From Pseudoruegeria sp. HB172150 (GTDB lineage: Bacteria; Pseudomonadota; Alphaproteobacteria; Rhodobacterales; Rhodobacteraceae), in the NCBI RefSeq assembly GCF_013184805.1, contig NZ_JAATNG010000003.1:248001-312000 (forward strand): a stretch of 64,000 nucleotides of DNA. The letters run 5' to 3'. Shown one piece after another: positions 37,498-46,941 of this stretch. The notes under the pieces are model-generated. The model saw nothing but the letters and a program-made list of their open reading frames with translations, was not told the DNA's origin and made no database searches. The position numbers were made by a program, and so were the translations under genes. How positions within the stretch are numbered: position 1 is the stretch's first letter; every line of letters starts with the position of its first letter.

Positions 37498-39959
37498 GTG
37501 CGTGCCTCCTGTTTCGGGGCGACCCAGCGCAGGCGCAGGGCGTTGGAGAGGACGAAGACGCTGGACAGCGCCATGGCGCCGGCGGCCAGAATCGGCGAGA
37601 GCAGCAGGCCGGTGGCGGGATAGAGGACCCCGGCGGCGACGGGGATCAGCAGGATGTTGTAGCCGAAGGCCCAGCCGAGGTTCTGGCGGATGTTGCGCAT
37701 GACGCGGTGCGACAGGTCGACGGCGTTGACCACGCCGGTCAGCTCGCCCGACATCAGCACGACGTCGGCGGCCTCGATGGCGATGTCGGTGCCGGTGCCG
37801 ATGGCGATGCCGGTATCGGCGGCGGCGAGCGCCGGGGCGTCGTTGATGCCGTCGCCGACGAAGGCGAGCTTGCCCTGTCTGCGCAGATCCTCGACGGCCT
37901 GCACCTTGCCTTCGGGGAGAACCTCGGCGGTGACGTGGTCGATCCCGAGTTCCTGCGCGATGGCGTCGGCGGTGGCGCGAGCGTCGCCGGTGATCATGGC
38001 GACGGTAAGTCCGGCGTCGTGGAGGACCTGGATGGCATGTTTAGTGCCTTTCTTGATCGGGTCGGCGACGGAGAGGACGGCGGCGATCTGGCCGTCGGCG
38101 GCGATGTAGAGCGGCGTGCGGCCCCCGGCGGCGAACTCCGTTTCGGCGCTGCGCAGGTCGTCGGGGATGGCGACGTTTTCGCGTTCCATCAGGCGGCGGG
38201 CACCGATGAGCACGTGTTGGCCGCTGACGGTGGCGCGGGCGCCGAAACCGGTGATCGACTCGAAAGCGTCGGGCTGCGGCAGCTTGATGCCGCGGATCTC
38301 GGCGGCGCGGGTGATCGCCTGCGCGATGGGATGCTCGGACCGCGATTCGACGGCTGCCGCGAGGCGGAGGACGGTGGTTTCGTCATGCCCTTCGGCCAGA
38401 TGCAGGTCGGTCAGTTCCGGGCGGCCCTCGGTCAGGGTGCCGGTCTTGTCGAGAGCGATGACGCGGGCCTCCTGCAGGGTCTGCAGCGCGTCGCCCTTGC
38501 GGAACAGTACACCGAGTTCGGCGGCGCGGCCGGTGCCGACCATGATCGAGACCGGCACGGCGAGGCCCATGGCACAGGGACAGGCGATGATCAGGACGGC
38601 GACGCCGGCGACGAGCGCGTTGCCGAGGGAGCCGGTGACGGCCAGCCAGACGACGATGGTCAGCAGGGCGGCAGCGATGACGGCGGGGACGAACCAGCCG
38701 GTGATGCGGTCGACGACGTTCTGGATCGGGAGTTTGGCGCCCTGGGCCTGCTCCACCATCTTGACGATGCGGGACAGCATGGTGTCGGCTCCGACGCGGG
38801 TGGCGCGGAAGGTCAGCGCGCCGGTGCCGTTGACGGTGCCGCCGGTGATCCCGGCGCCTTCCGCTTTTTCGACGGGGACGGGTTCGCCGGTGACCATGCT
38901 TTCGTCGACATAGCTGGTGCCGCCGGTCACCTCGCCATCCACGGCGATGCGTTCGCCGGGGCGCACGTGGATGATGTCGCCCACCGTGATCCCGGAAACG
39001 GGGCGTTCGACGATTTCGCCATTGCTTTCGACGCGGGCGGTGGCGGGCTGCAGGTCGATCAGCTTGCGGATTGCCTCGCCGGTCTGGCCCTTGGCGCGCG
39101 CCTCGAGCCAGCGGCCGAGCAGGATCAGCACGACGATGACGGCGGCGGATTCGAAATAGACGTTGTCAGAGCCTTCCGGCAGCAGGCCGGGAGCGAAAGT
39201 AGCGACTGTCGAGAAGCCATAGGCCGCGGCGGTGCCGAGGGCGACGAGCGAGTTCATCTCTGGCGAGCCGCGGAACAGGGCGGGGAAGCCGATGCGGTAG
39301 AATTCGCGGCCGGGGAAGACGAGGATCAGGGTGGTCAGGACGAATTGAATTAGGCGGCTGGCCTGCATGCCGATGGTGTTCATCACCAGCTCGTGCATGC
39401 CGGGGATCAAATGGCTGCCCATTTCCAGCACGAAGACCGGGAGCGCCAGCAGCGCGGCCAGAAGGGTGGCGCGGCGCAGGCGGGCGGCATCCTCGGCTTT
39501 CGTGTGGCTCATGTGGTCGTGGCCGCCGCGGGCGTGGTGCTCATGCCCGTGCGGCGTGGCCGGATAGCCGGATTTTCCGGTGGCCTCGGCGATCGACTTT
39601 GGCGTCGCCGTTCCGCAGAGGTAGCGTACCTGCGCCGTTTCGGTGGCGAGATTGACGCTGGCTTCCACCACGCCGGGGACGGCGCGGAGCGATTTCTCGA
39701 CGCGGCCGACGCAGGAGGCGCAGTGCATGTTCTGGATATCCAGCGTCAGGTCGGCGACCTCGGCCGGGTAGCCGGTTTTTGCAAGCGCATCGACAAAGGA
39801 CCCGGCAGTCGCCGGCGCATCGAAGGCGACCTGACCCGTTTCGGCGGCGAGGTTCACGTTTGCCTCGCGCACGCCGGGAACGGCGCGCAGAGCCTTCTCG
39901 GCCCGCCCGACGCAGGATGCGCAGTGGAGACCCTGGATGTGGAGTGTCAGATCAGTCAT
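37494..39959 (-). CDS. copA: Copper-exporting P1B-type ATPase
   Basis: 821 residues. Two N-terminal heavy-metal-associated domains, each with a Cys-x2-Cys site (LHCASCVG near residue 12, MHCASCVG near 80), are followed by a His-rich stretch ([13 protein letters not shown]) and eight predicted membrane segments. The transmembrane metal site is [10 protein letters not shown], the phosphorylation site DKTGTLTEG, and the hinge [10 protein letters not shown]. It pumps Cu(I) out of the cytoplasm. First gene of the copA-cueR operon, with a CueR-type promoter 31-61 nt upstream. Confidence 0.97.
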   Translation of the reverse strand: MTDLTLHIQGLHCASCVGRAEKALRAVPGVREANVNLAAETGQVAFDAPATAGSFVDALAKTGYPAEVADLTLDIQNMHCASCVGRVEKSLRAVPGVVEASVNLATETAQVRYLCGTATPKSIAEATGKSGYPATPHGHEHHARGGHDHMSHTKAEDAARLRRATLLAALLALPVFVLEMGSHLIPGMHELVMNTIGMQASRLIQFVLTTLILVFPGREFYRIGFPALFRGSPEMNSLVALGTAAAYGFSTVATFAPGLLPEGSDNVYFESAAVIVVLILLGRWLEARAKGQTGEAIRKLIDLQPATARVESNGEIVERPVSGITVGDIIHVRPGERIAVDGEVTGGTSYVDESMVTGEPVPVEKAEGAGITGGTVNGTGALTFRATRVGADTMLSRIVKMVEQAQGAKLPIQNVVDRITGWFVPAVIAAALLTIVVWLAVTGSLGNALVAGVAVLIIACPCAMGLAVPVSIMVGTGRAAELGVLFRKGDALQTLQEARVIALDKTGTLTEGRPELTDLHLAEGHDETTVLRLAAAVESRSEHPIAQAITRAAEIRGIKLPQPDAFESITGFGARATVSGQHVLIGARRLMERENVAIPDDLRSAETEFAAGGRTPLYIAADGQIAAVLSVADPIKKGTKHAIQVLHDAGLTVAMITGDARATADAIAQELGIDHVTAEVLPEGKVQAVEDLRRQGKLAFVGDGINDAPALAAADTGIAIGTGTDIAIEAADVVLMSGELTGVVNAVDLSHRVMRNIRQNLGWAFGYNILLIPVAAGVLYPATGLLLSPILAAGAMALSSVFVLSNALRLRWVAPKQEART

Positions 39960-39989
39960 GTCGGCCCTGCCGGAGTGGTTACGGCAGGA

Positions 39990-40020
39990 GAGATAAGGCT
40001 TCCAGTCACTGGAAGGTCAA
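39990..40020 (-). promoter_or_regulatory. CueR-type promoter/operator of copA-cueR
   Basis: On the minus strand: -35 TTGACC (40020-40015), a 19-bp spacer, and -10 TATCTC (39995-39990). The spacer is filled by the dyad CTTCCAGTGACTGGAAG (39999-40015). The long 19-bp spacer with a central dyad, and the CCTTCC...GGAAG half-sites, match known MerR-family copper promoters. Confidence 0.85.
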
Positions 40021-40119
40021 GGGATAGGCCAGGCGAAAGGCAAAATACTTTGTAAACCCCGAAGAAAAGTGGGCTTTTCCTCTTTTAGAGACATGTCAGA
40101 TCCGCCTGGATGCGGAGAA

Positions 40120-41061
40120 TTACTCCGCCGCGGCACGCAGACCGTCGTCGAGACCGGCTGCATCGTCGGCGCCGAGCATGATGTTCAGGTTCTGAACCGC
40201 CGCGCCTGACGCGCCCTTGCCGAGGTTGTCGAGCACCGCGACGAGCACGGCTGCGCCCGTTTCCGGATTGCCGTGGACCGACAGTTCCAGCCGGTTGGTG
40301 CCGTTCAGGCGCTGCGGCATTACGCGCGGGGCGTGGAGTTCAGCGGGAACGACCGCGACGAAAAGTTCGCCGTCATACGCGGTGCGCAGGGCGGTTTCGG
40401 CGGCGGCCATGCCGTCGGTGCCGAGGTTCGGCAGGTGGATCGCGACGGCCATGCCCTGAGCGTATTGCCCGACAGACGGCACGAAGACCGGCGGAAGGGA
40501 TAGAAGCCCGTGCTTCACGATTTCCGGCAGGTGCTTGTGCGCCTGCGTGGTCGCGTAGAGGAAACTGCCGTCAATGCTGCCGCCTCCATACTCGGCGATC
40601 ATCGACTTGCCGCCGCCGGTATAGCCGGAGACGCCGGAGATGGCGGGCGCCGAGCCGGGCTCGATGAGGCCGGCCCCGACCAGCGGGCGGATCAATGCGA
40701 TTGCGCAGGTTGACCAGCAACCGGGATTCGAGACGTATTGCGCGGCGGCGATATCGGCGCGCTGGCTGCGTGTCATTTCGGGGAAGCCGAAGACCCAGCC
40801 GTCGGCCACGCGATGCGCGGTGGAGGCGTCAATGAACCGGGTGCCGCCATTGGCGAGGGCGACAGATTCGCGGGCGGCATCGTCGGGCAGGCAGAGGATG
40901 GCCACGTCAGCCTCGGCAAACGCCTCGGCCCGGGCGCCGGCATCCTTGCGGAGGGCGGGGTCGACCTGCACGAGCGTGATGTCCGAGCGGGTGGTCAGCC
41001 GGTCGCGGATCTGCAGGCCGGTCGTGCCGGCTTCGCCGTCGATGAACACCTTGTAGGACAT
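40120..41061 (-). CDS. argC: N-acetyl-gamma-glutamyl-phosphate reductase, type 2
   Basis: 313 residues, the short type 2 form. ArgC reduces N-acetylglutamyl phosphate to the semialdehyde in arginine synthesis. Evidence: the N-terminal nucleotide-binding segment FIDGEAGTTGLQIRDRL, the active-site Cys in SNPGCWSTCAIALI, and GYTGGGKSM. It stands alone between copA and the MetE-like gene; argJ lies 34 kb away. The start codon ATG at 41061 has a GGAGGCG-like ribosome site. Confidence 0.95.
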   Translation of the reverse strand: MSYKVFIDGEAGTTGLQIRDRLTTRSDITLVQVDPALRKDAGARAEAFAEADVAILCLPDDAARESVALANGGTRFIDASTAHRVADGWVFGFPEMTRSQRADIAAAQYVSNPGCWSTCAIALIRPLVGAGLIEPGSAPAISGVSGYTGGGKSMIAEYGGGSIDGSFLYATTQAHKHLPEIVKHGLLSLPPVFVPSVGQYAQGMAVAIHLPNLGTDGMAAAETALRTAYDGELFVAVVPAELHAPRVMPQRLNGTNRLELSVHGNPETGAAVLVAVLDNLGKGASGAAVQNLNIMLGADDAAGLDDGLRAAAE

Positions 41062-41145
41062 AGCGCGCCTCCTGACGTCAGTGGGCGCGCAGATAGCAGA
41101 GACCGGGGCGAAAGGGAACGTTGCCGTTCGCCCCGGACCGGCGGA

Positions 41146-42261
41146 TCAGACGCCGCCCCAGATTTCCTCGGCGCATTTGACGACGAGTTCCAGCTTTTTG
41201 CGCTGGTCGTCCTCGGTGACGGTGTTGCCTTCCTCGGTCGAGGAGAAGCCGCATTGCGGCGCGATGCCGAGCTGGTTGATGTCGCAGTATTTCGAAGCTT
41301 CCTCGAACTTCGACTTCAGCCAGTCCATCTTTTCCAGTTCCGGGGTCTTGGTGGTGATGAAGCCGGGCAGGACAATCTGTTTGCCCTTGGGCAGCAGGCT
41401 GAGCGGTTCCAGCCCGCCAGCGCGGTCGGTGTCGTATTCCATGAAGTAGATGTCGACGCCGGTGGAGAAGATCGCCTCTGCCGCCTGGTCATAGGCGCCT
41501 TCGGCGGCGTGGGTCGATTTGAAGTTGCCGCGGCACATGTGCATGCCGATGAACATGTCTTCGGGGCGGTCCTTGATCGATTCCCGCAGCATCCAGCCGT
41601 AGCGTTCGATCAGCCAGTCGGGATCCTGGCCCATCTCGGCCTTGGCGGCCCGGTGTTTCGGGTCGCAGAGATAGGCGAAAAAGATGTCGTCGAGCTGCAG
41701 ATAGCGGCAGCCGACATCGTAGAAGGCCTGCACAACCTTTTTGTAGGTCTTCACAAGGTCGTCGAACATGTTCTGCGGATCGTCGCGATAGAGCGCGACG
41801 TGGTCATCCTCTGCCAGCGTGCGGAAGTGGCAGGCGGAAGGGCCGGGGATCGAGATCTTGGGGACGACGTTGGTGTGTTCCTTGACGAACCTGAAGTGCT
41901 CCAGCATCGGGTGGTCGGACGGGAAATCGAAGCGCTGGCGCACGACCGGGGTCACCGGGATCGCGGTGGTGTTGGAGAAGGTGATGCCGCCGGAGCGCTC
42001 CTCGAGCGAGAGACCGGTGAGGCCCTCCATGAAGTCGTAGTGCCAGTAGGCGCGGCGGGCTTCGCCGTCGGTCACGGCCTTGAGGCCAACCTCTTCCTGC
42101 ATCTTGATGAGGGCCGGAATCTCGGCATCCTCGACCGCCTTCAATTCATCGGCGGAGATGGATTTGTCCTGAAAGAATTTCTTGCGCGCTTCCGCGATCG
42201 GCTTCGGGCGAAGAAGGCTGCCGACATGGTCGGCGCGGAACGGCGGCGTAAGGTCGCTCAT
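41146..42261 (-). CDS. MetE-like cobalamin-independent methionine synthase family protein
   Basis: 371 residues, about half of full MetE, corresponding to its catalytic C-terminal domain (Pfam Meth_synt_2). Zinc-ligand-type residues are seen in IGMHMCRGN and PQCGFSS; also FRADHVGSLLRP, KISIPGPSACHF, and QLDDIFFAYLCD. Stand-alone proteins of this kind transfer methyl groups to thiols, but their substrates are often unknown and true methionine synthesis should not be assumed. It lies 33 nt after the TPP-enzyme gene of the TRAP operon on the same strand, separated by a hairpin and a GTATAC palindrome, so it may or may not be cotranscribed. Confidence 0.85.
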   Translation of the reverse strand: MSDLTPPFRADHVGSLLRPKPIAEARKKFFQDKSISADELKAVEDAEIPALIKMQEEVGLKAVTDGEARRAYWHYDFMEGLTGLSLEERSGGITFSNTTAIPVTPVVRQRFDFPSDHPMLEHFRFVKEHTNVVPKISIPGPSACHFRTLAEDDHVALYRDDPQNMFDDLVKTYKKVVQAFYDVGCRYLQLDDIFFAYLCDPKHRAAKAEMGQDPDWLIERYGWMLRESIKDRPEDMFIGMHMCRGNFKSTHAAEGAYDQAAEAIFSTGVDIYFMEYDTDRAGGLEPLSLLPKGKQIVLPGFITTKTPELEKMDWLKSKFEEASKYCDINQLGIAPQCGFSSTEEGNTVTEDDQRKKLELVVKCAEEIWGGV

Positions 42262-42278
42262 GGGTTTCTCCCTGGAAA

Positions 42279-42303
42279 TGTATACACCGGGGGGTTACCC
42301 CGG
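42279..42303 (-). promoter_or_regulatory. Hairpin plus TGTATACA palindrome before the MetE-like gene
   Basis: CCGGGG/CCCCGG stem (42287-42292, 42298-42303) spans the stop codon of the TPP-enzyme gene. The 8-bp palindrome TGTATACA (42279-42286) follows, 18 nt before the MetE-like start codon. GTATAC is also the core of both palindromes near the GntR gene, so this may be a third operator; a six-base core can occur by chance. Confidence 0.35.
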
Positions 42304-44001
42304 CAATGTTGCGATGTCGAGGAGGGCGAGGCGGCCGGTGTCGGCAATCTCGAGCGCCTCGCGGATCGCCTGGGCCACGTCTGCGGGGTCAGTGATCCGC
42401 TTTGCCCAGGCGCGGCTGGCCTCTGCCGTCCTGACGAAATCGGGCGTGGGTTTGAGGGCGGTCAGCGGCATGCGGTTAGCCTTGGCAGCGAAGCCGTCGG
42501 GGTAGAGCCCGGTGACGGACCCGCGGACGGCGCCCCATTCCTCGTTGTTGAGGATGATGACGACTATGCCGATCCCGTGCGCCTCTGCGATCTGGTGGCA
42601 GGCGGTGGGGTTGGCGAACATGTAGCTGCCGTCGCCCATGGTCGCAACGATGGTGCGCGACGGGTCGGCGAGCTTGGCGCCCATTGCGGCGGGGAAGGAC
42701 CAGCCGAGGCCGCCGGAATGCGGCTCGACGAACCAGCTGATATGGTCTCGGCGGTCGAGCGGGCCGAGAAACGTCCCTAACTCGGAGAAAACCGAGGATT
42801 TCCGGCCTTCGAGAGCGTCACTGAGGCAGGCGCTGACATGGGCCTTTGTGATGCCCTGCGCGGTGTCGGCGGCGGTTTCGCGGGCGTTCTGGCGGGTCTT
42901 TTCGGACGCTGCCGCGATCTTCGCCCGGCGGGCGGCGATTGTGTCTTCGTCGCGGTCGCAGGCGGCGAGGGCGTCGGCGAGGGCGGGGATCGTCACTGCG
43001 TTCTCGCCTGCGATACTGAGGTCCGAGCGGAAGGTCCGGGTCGGGTAGCGGTGGAAGATCGGGTCGGGGCCGATGTTGATGACCTTTGCATCCGGGTTCA
43101 GGCGGTGCTGATCGGGCCACCAGGGGGCGAGGCAGTCTAGGACGACGACGACGTCGGCCCGTTCCAGCCAGGGCATCGGGTTGCCGCCGATATGGCAGGG
43201 ATGGTCGGTGGGAATGGCGAGATGTGTCGCCCACCAGGAGCAGACCGGGATCGCCCATTTGTCGACAATCTGCGAGAAGCGCCGGAAACTGTCGGCATCG
43301 CCAGCGCCGCGCTGGGCGATGATCAGCGGCGCCTTCGCGCCGGCGAGCCAGCGGGCGGCGTCCTTTATCGCATGTATACCGGCGCCGGGTTCGGCGGGGC
43401 GCATGGAGGGACCGGCGCCGATGTCGGAGGCATCGATGGTTTCGCAGAGGATTTCGCGGGGGAGCGAGAGGTAGACCGGCCCCTTGGGGGTGGAATTGGC
43501 GACGGCAAGGGCACGGTCGAGAAACGGGGCGACCTGTTCCGGGAAGCGCAGCTCGTTTTCCCACTTGCAGGATTCGCGGACCAGCGCGCCCTGGTCGCGC
43601 ATCTCTTGCCCCCAGCCGATCGGCACGGTGCGGGCGCCGAAGCGTTCGGATTCGGTGACCGGGGTCTTGCCTGACATCAGGATCATCGGGATGTGCTCGC
43701 AGGCGGCGTTGATTGCGCCGATGGCACCGTTGGCGAGGCCGACATTGGTGTGCAGCATCACCGCCTGCGCCTTGCCGGAGATCAGGTAATAGCCGTGTGC
43801 CATGCCCATCGCCGCGTGCTCGTGCGGGATGACGATGGCCTGCGGCAGGTCCTCTCCCTTGGCGGCGGCCTCGGCGAGGCCCTCGATGATTGGCGGGAAG
43901 TCAGTTCCGGAATTGGCGAAGACATAGTCGACGCCCAGCGCCTTGAGGCGGGGAAAGATCGCCCCGCCCGCGGTCAGCGTTCTGGTTTCACCCTTGGCCA
44001 T
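42295..44001 (-). CDS. Thiamine-diphosphate-dependent enzyme (acetolactate synthase/benzoylformate decarboxylase-like)
   Basis: 568 residues. The N-terminal pyrimidine-binding domain has the catalytic Glu in PHEHAAMGMAHGY. The central domain follows, then the C-terminal pyrophosphate-binding domain with GDGSYMFANP...LNNEEW, the GDG-x~26-NN cofactor motif. The family carries out decarboxylation or carboligation of 2-oxo acids. No IlvH-type small subunit is adjacent and the partners are a TRAP transporter and a GntR regulator, so a catabolic decarboxylase is more likely than acetolactate synthesis. ATG at 44001 overlaps the DctM stop (TAATG). Confidence 0.87.
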   Translation of the reverse strand: MAKGETRTLTAGGAIFPRLKALGVDYVFANSGTDFPPIIEGLAEAAAKGEDLPQAIVIPHEHAAMGMAHGYYLISGKAQAVMLHTNVGLANGAIGAINAACEHIPMILMSGKTPVTESERFGARTVPIGWGQEMRDQGALVRESCKWENELRFPEQVAPFLDRALAVANSTPKGPVYLSLPREILCETIDASDIGAGPSMRPAEPGAGIHAIKDAARWLAGAKAPLIIAQRGAGDADSFRRFSQIVDKWAIPVCSWWATHLAIPTDHPCHIGGNPMPWLERADVVVVLDCLAPWWPDQHRLNPDAKVINIGPDPIFHRYPTRTFRSDLSIAGENAVTIPALADALAACDRDEDTIAARRAKIAAASEKTRQNARETAADTAQGITKAHVSACLSDALEGRKSSVFSELGTFLGPLDRRDHISWFVEPHSGGLGWSFPAAMGAKLADPSRTIVATMGDGSYMFANPTACHQIAEAHGIGIVVIILNNEEWGAVRGSVTGLYPDGFAAKANRMPLTALKPTPDFVRTAEASRAWAKRITDPADVAQAIREALEIADTGRLALLDIATLPG

Positions 44002-45359
44002 TACCAGCCTTCCATGATCTTTGGCAGCCACAGCGTGATGGCAGGGAACAGGAACAGGATGGTGACGCGCACCATCTCTGCCCCGAAGAAGGGGAGAACG
44101 CCCTTGAACGTCTCTGACATTGGGGTTTCTTTCGCCATCGCCGAGATGACGAAGACGTTCATGCCCACGGGGGGCGTGATCAGGCCGAGTTCCACGACGA
44201 TGAGTGCAAGGATCCCGAACCAGATCTTCAGGTCCTCGGTCGACATGCCGAAGCCGGAGCCGTCGGCGGGGGCATAGAGGCCGCCGTTGATTTCCACCAG
44301 AACCGGCCAGAAGAACGGGATGACCAGAAGGATCATCGACAGGGAATCCATAAGGCAGCCGAGGAAGATCAGCGCCAGCAGCAGGATCGCGACGACGGCC
44401 ATCGGCGCCATGCCGGAATTGGCGATCCATTCCGCCATCGCCTGCGGCAGGCCGATGCGGGACATGAAGATCTTCATCAGTTCGGCGCCGAAGACGATCA
44501 GATAGATCATGCCGGTGGTGCCGGCGGTTTCCTTGAGCGAGTCGATCAGCTCGTGCCAGCCGATCTTGCGGCGAAGCAGGCCGTAGACCCAGACCAGCGC
44601 CGCACCGACCGCTGCTGCCGGGGTGGGGTTGAAGAAGCCGCCGTAGATGCCACCGAGGACAAGGCCGAAGATGACCGCAACAGGAACCATGCCCAGCGTC
44701 GCATCGCGCCATTCCTTGAAGTCGACGCCTTCGTGGCGCGGGCCGGCCTCTGGCTTGATGGCGACGTAGACGGCGATTGTCAGGATGAACAGGATCACGG
44801 CGAGGATGCCGGGGATCATTGCGGCTGCAAACATGGTGACGATGTTCGCCTCGACGATGATGGCATAGATGATCAGCACGACCGAAGGCGGGATCAGGAT
44901 GCCGAGGACGCCGCCCGCGGCGAGCGAGCCTGTGGCGAGCGCGCCGGAGTAGTTGTAGCGCTTCAGTTCCGGAAGGGCGACCTTGCCCATGGTCGAGGCG
45001 GTGGCGAGCGACGAGCCGCAGACCGCGCCGAAGCCGGCGCAGCCGGCGATGGCGGCCATTGCGGTGCCGCCGCGGAGCCAGCCGAGCCAGGCGTTCGCGC
45101 CGCGGAACAGGGCCTGCGACAGCCCGGCACGGGCGGCCAACGCGCCCATAAGGACAAACATCGGCACGACCGAAAGGCCATAGTTAGAGAATGTTCCGTA
45201 GGCGAGCGTCTTGAGCTGCGCAAAGACCGGCAGCGACCCGGAATGCAGGATCGTGCCGACGCCGCCGACAAGGATCATGGAATAGGCGATGGGAATCCGG
45301 ATCGCGATGAGCGCGACCAGGATGACGAGGCCGAGGATACCCAGAGTGATCGGATCCAT
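44001..45359 (-). CDS. dctM: TRAP transporter large permease, DctM type
   Basis: 452 residues with about 12-13 hydrophobic segments. The DctM subunit forms the sodium-coupled channel of tripartite ATP-independent periplasmic transporters, which import carboxylates or sulfonates. Typical sequence includes GILIPPSVVLIIYAI, GGIYGGFFNPTPAAAVGA and PPVGMNVFVI. It lies between DctQ (9 nt upstream) and the TPP-dependent enzyme (overlapping), which suggests that the enzyme acts on the imported compound. Confidence 0.93.
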   Translation of the reverse strand: MDPITLGILGLVILVALIAIRIPIAYSMILVGGVGTILHSGSLPVFAQLKTLAYGTFSNYGLSVVPMFVLMGALAARAGLSQALFRGANAWLGWLRGGTAMAAIAGCAGFGAVCGSSLATASTMGKVALPELKRYNYSGALATGSLAAGGVLGILIPPSVVLIIYAIIVEANIVTMFAAAMIPGILAVILFILTIAVYVAIKPEAGPRHEGVDFKEWRDATLGMVPVAVIFGLVLGGIYGGFFNPTPAAAVGAALVWVYGLLRRKIGWHELIDSLKETAGTTGMIYLIVFGAELMKIFMSRIGLPQAMAEWIANSGMAPMAVVAILLLALIFLGCLMDSLSMILLVIPFFWPVLVEINGGLYAPADGSGFGMSTEDLKIWFGILALIVVELGLITPPVGMNVFVISAMAKETPMSETFKGVLPFFGAEMVRVTILFLFPAITLWLPKIMEGW

Positions 45360-45368
45360 CGTGCTGGC

Positions 45369-45878
45369 TTACCTTTTCATCATGCCGTGGCCGGCTTCGA
45401 CGAGCGAGGCGAAGGCGGCGACGACGAGGAGTGCCAGCGACAGGAGACAGCCGGCGTAACCCCACCAGAGCGGGATCTGAAGAATGGCGGTGGTGGAGTC
45501 GTAGGTGCGCTGGTCGACCATGCCGTAATACATCCGCCACAGCAGGATCGCGCCGAAGGCCAGCGCCACTGTGGCGCCCAGCAGCGCGAAGAGCGACAGC
45601 CAGAATTTCGAGGCGCGGGCGGTGAAAATGTCGGCGGTGACATTCAGCCCTGCGATCTGGCAATAGGGCAGGAAGGCGAAGGCGGCGATGGCCACGCCCA
45701 TTTCCGTGAGTTCGAAATCGCCGTCGAGCGCCTTGTTGTTGATGATCTGGTTGATCACCGAGGCGACGTTGATCAGCACGACGGCCAGTAGCACCAGACC
45801 ACCCAGGATTGCCCAGGTGGTGCAGATGCGAAGGACGAGGCTGTGAAGCCTCGTCCCGGATTGAAGCGTATCGCTCAT
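45369..45878 (-). CDS. dctQ: TRAP transporter small permease, DctQ type
   Basis: 169 residues with four predicted membrane helices (TTWAILGGLVLLAVVLINVA, MGVAIAAFAFLPYCQIAGLN, FWLSLFALLGATVALAFGAI, WWGYAGCLLSLALLVVAAFA). The size, topology and position between DctP and DctM identify it as the small integral subunit. One nucleotide separates it from the dctP stop. Confidence 0.9.
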   Translation of the reverse strand: MSDTLQSGTRLHSLVLRICTTWAILGGLVLLAVVLINVASVINQIINNKALDGDFELTEMGVAIAAFAFLPYCQIAGLNVTADIFTARASKFWLSLFALLGATVALAFGAILLWRMYYGMVDQRTYDSTTAILQIPLWWGYAGCLLSLALLVVAAFASLVEAGHGMMKR

Positions 45879-45879
45879 A

Positions 45880-46917
45880 TCACATGCTGTTCTTTTCGAT
45901 CAGCTCTTTGGCGGTGTTGACCAGACCGGAGCCGTCCATGCCCTTGCCTGTGACTTCCTCGATCCAGCGCTCCTGGACTGGGGTCAGGGTGTCGATGAAG
46001 GCCTGGGTCTCGTCTTCGTTCAGCATGATGTGTGTGCGGCCCGCATCCTCGGCCATCTTGATGCCGAAGTCGTCGCCGCCGCGCCAGACCTTGGCAACCT
46101 CGCCCCACCAGTCGCGGCCGGAGGCGTCGTTGAACGCGGCCTTGATGTCGTCGGGCAGGCTGTCCCATTTCGCCTGGTTCATCGAGACCTGGAAAGTGGT
46201 GGTGCCGAAACGGGTCTGATCGGCACCCTCGATGAAGTACTGGATCTGGTTCTGCAGCTTCAGCGGCGGAATGATCTCCCACGGCAGCAGGGTTGCGTCG
46301 ACGACCTTCTTGGACAGGGCCGCAGGCACTTCGGGAACCGGCATGGCGATCGGCGAGGCGCCCAGCGCCTCGATCACCCAGGCGCCGGTGCGGGTCGGGA
46401 TGCGGATCTTCATGCCGTCGACATCGGCGGGCGAGCGGACTTCCTTGTCGACCGTCATGATCGCCTGACCGGCGTGAACATGCAGCCAAAGCGGGTGCAG
46501 GCCCTTGTAGTCGTCGGCGAGGAACTCATCGAACATGTCGTACATGGCGAGGTTGGTCGCCTCGATGTCGTTCAGGTAGACGCCGGGCAGTTCGAACACC
46601 TCGGTGCGGGGGAACTGGCCGGGCGTGTAGCCATTCACCGTCCAGATGATATCGACCACGCCGTCGCGGGCCTGCTGGACGAGTTCGGGCGGGGTGCCGC
46701 CGAGGGTCATCGAGGGGTAGATCTCGATCTTGACCTTGCCGCCGGAGTTTTCCTCGACCTTCGCGGCCCAGGGCTCGAGCATGTTGGTTTGTGCCGGAGC
46801 CTGAGCGCCGAGCATGTGGTGCAGCTTGAACACGTATTCCTGCGCCGAGACCGACCCGGCCACGAGGGCCGAGACGGCGGTTGCCGCAAGTGTGGTGATA
46901 AGGGACTTCAGTCTCAT
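45880..46917 (-). CDS. dctP: TRAP transporter periplasmic substrate-binding protein, DctP type
   Basis: 345 residues. A signal peptide (residues 1-25, ending SVSAQ) is followed by a DctP fold: FKLHHMLGAQAPAQ, WAAKVEENSGGKVKIEIYP, SLGG-like ligand region ARDGVVDIIW, and KIRIPTRTGAWVIEALGASP with the conserved Arg that binds a carboxylate. The protein captures the substrate for DctQM. ATG at 46917 lies 24 nt past the GntR-family gene stop, so regulator, binding protein, permeases and TPP enzyme appear to form one operon. Confidence 0.93.
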   Translation of the reverse strand: MRLKSLITTLAATAVSALVAGSVSAQEYVFKLHHMLGAQAPAQTNMLEPWAAKVEENSGGKVKIEIYPSMTLGGTPPELVQQARDGVVDIIWTVNGYTPGQFPRTEVFELPGVYLNDIEATNLAMYDMFDEFLADDYKGLHPLWLHVHAGQAIMTVDKEVRSPADVDGMKIRIPTRTGAWVIEALGASPIAMPVPEVPAALSKKVVDATLLPWEIIPPLKLQNQIQYFIEGADQTRFGTTTFQVSMNQAKWDSLPDDIKAAFNDASGRDWWGEVAKVWRGGDDFGIKMAEDAGRTHIMLNEDETQAFIDTLTPVQERWIEEVTGKGMDGSGLVNTAKELIEKNSM

Positions 46918-46941
46918 AGATACCTCCCTGTTAGAGACTAA

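Noticed and set aside
37707-39353. 548-codon plus-strand frame opposite copA
   Set aside because: Antisense of copA, with low-complexity Gly/Asp composition.
43372-43379. GTATAC-containing site within the TPP-enzyme coding region
   Set aside because: Single 6-bp core inside a gene with no flanking symmetry; expected by chance about once per 4 kb.
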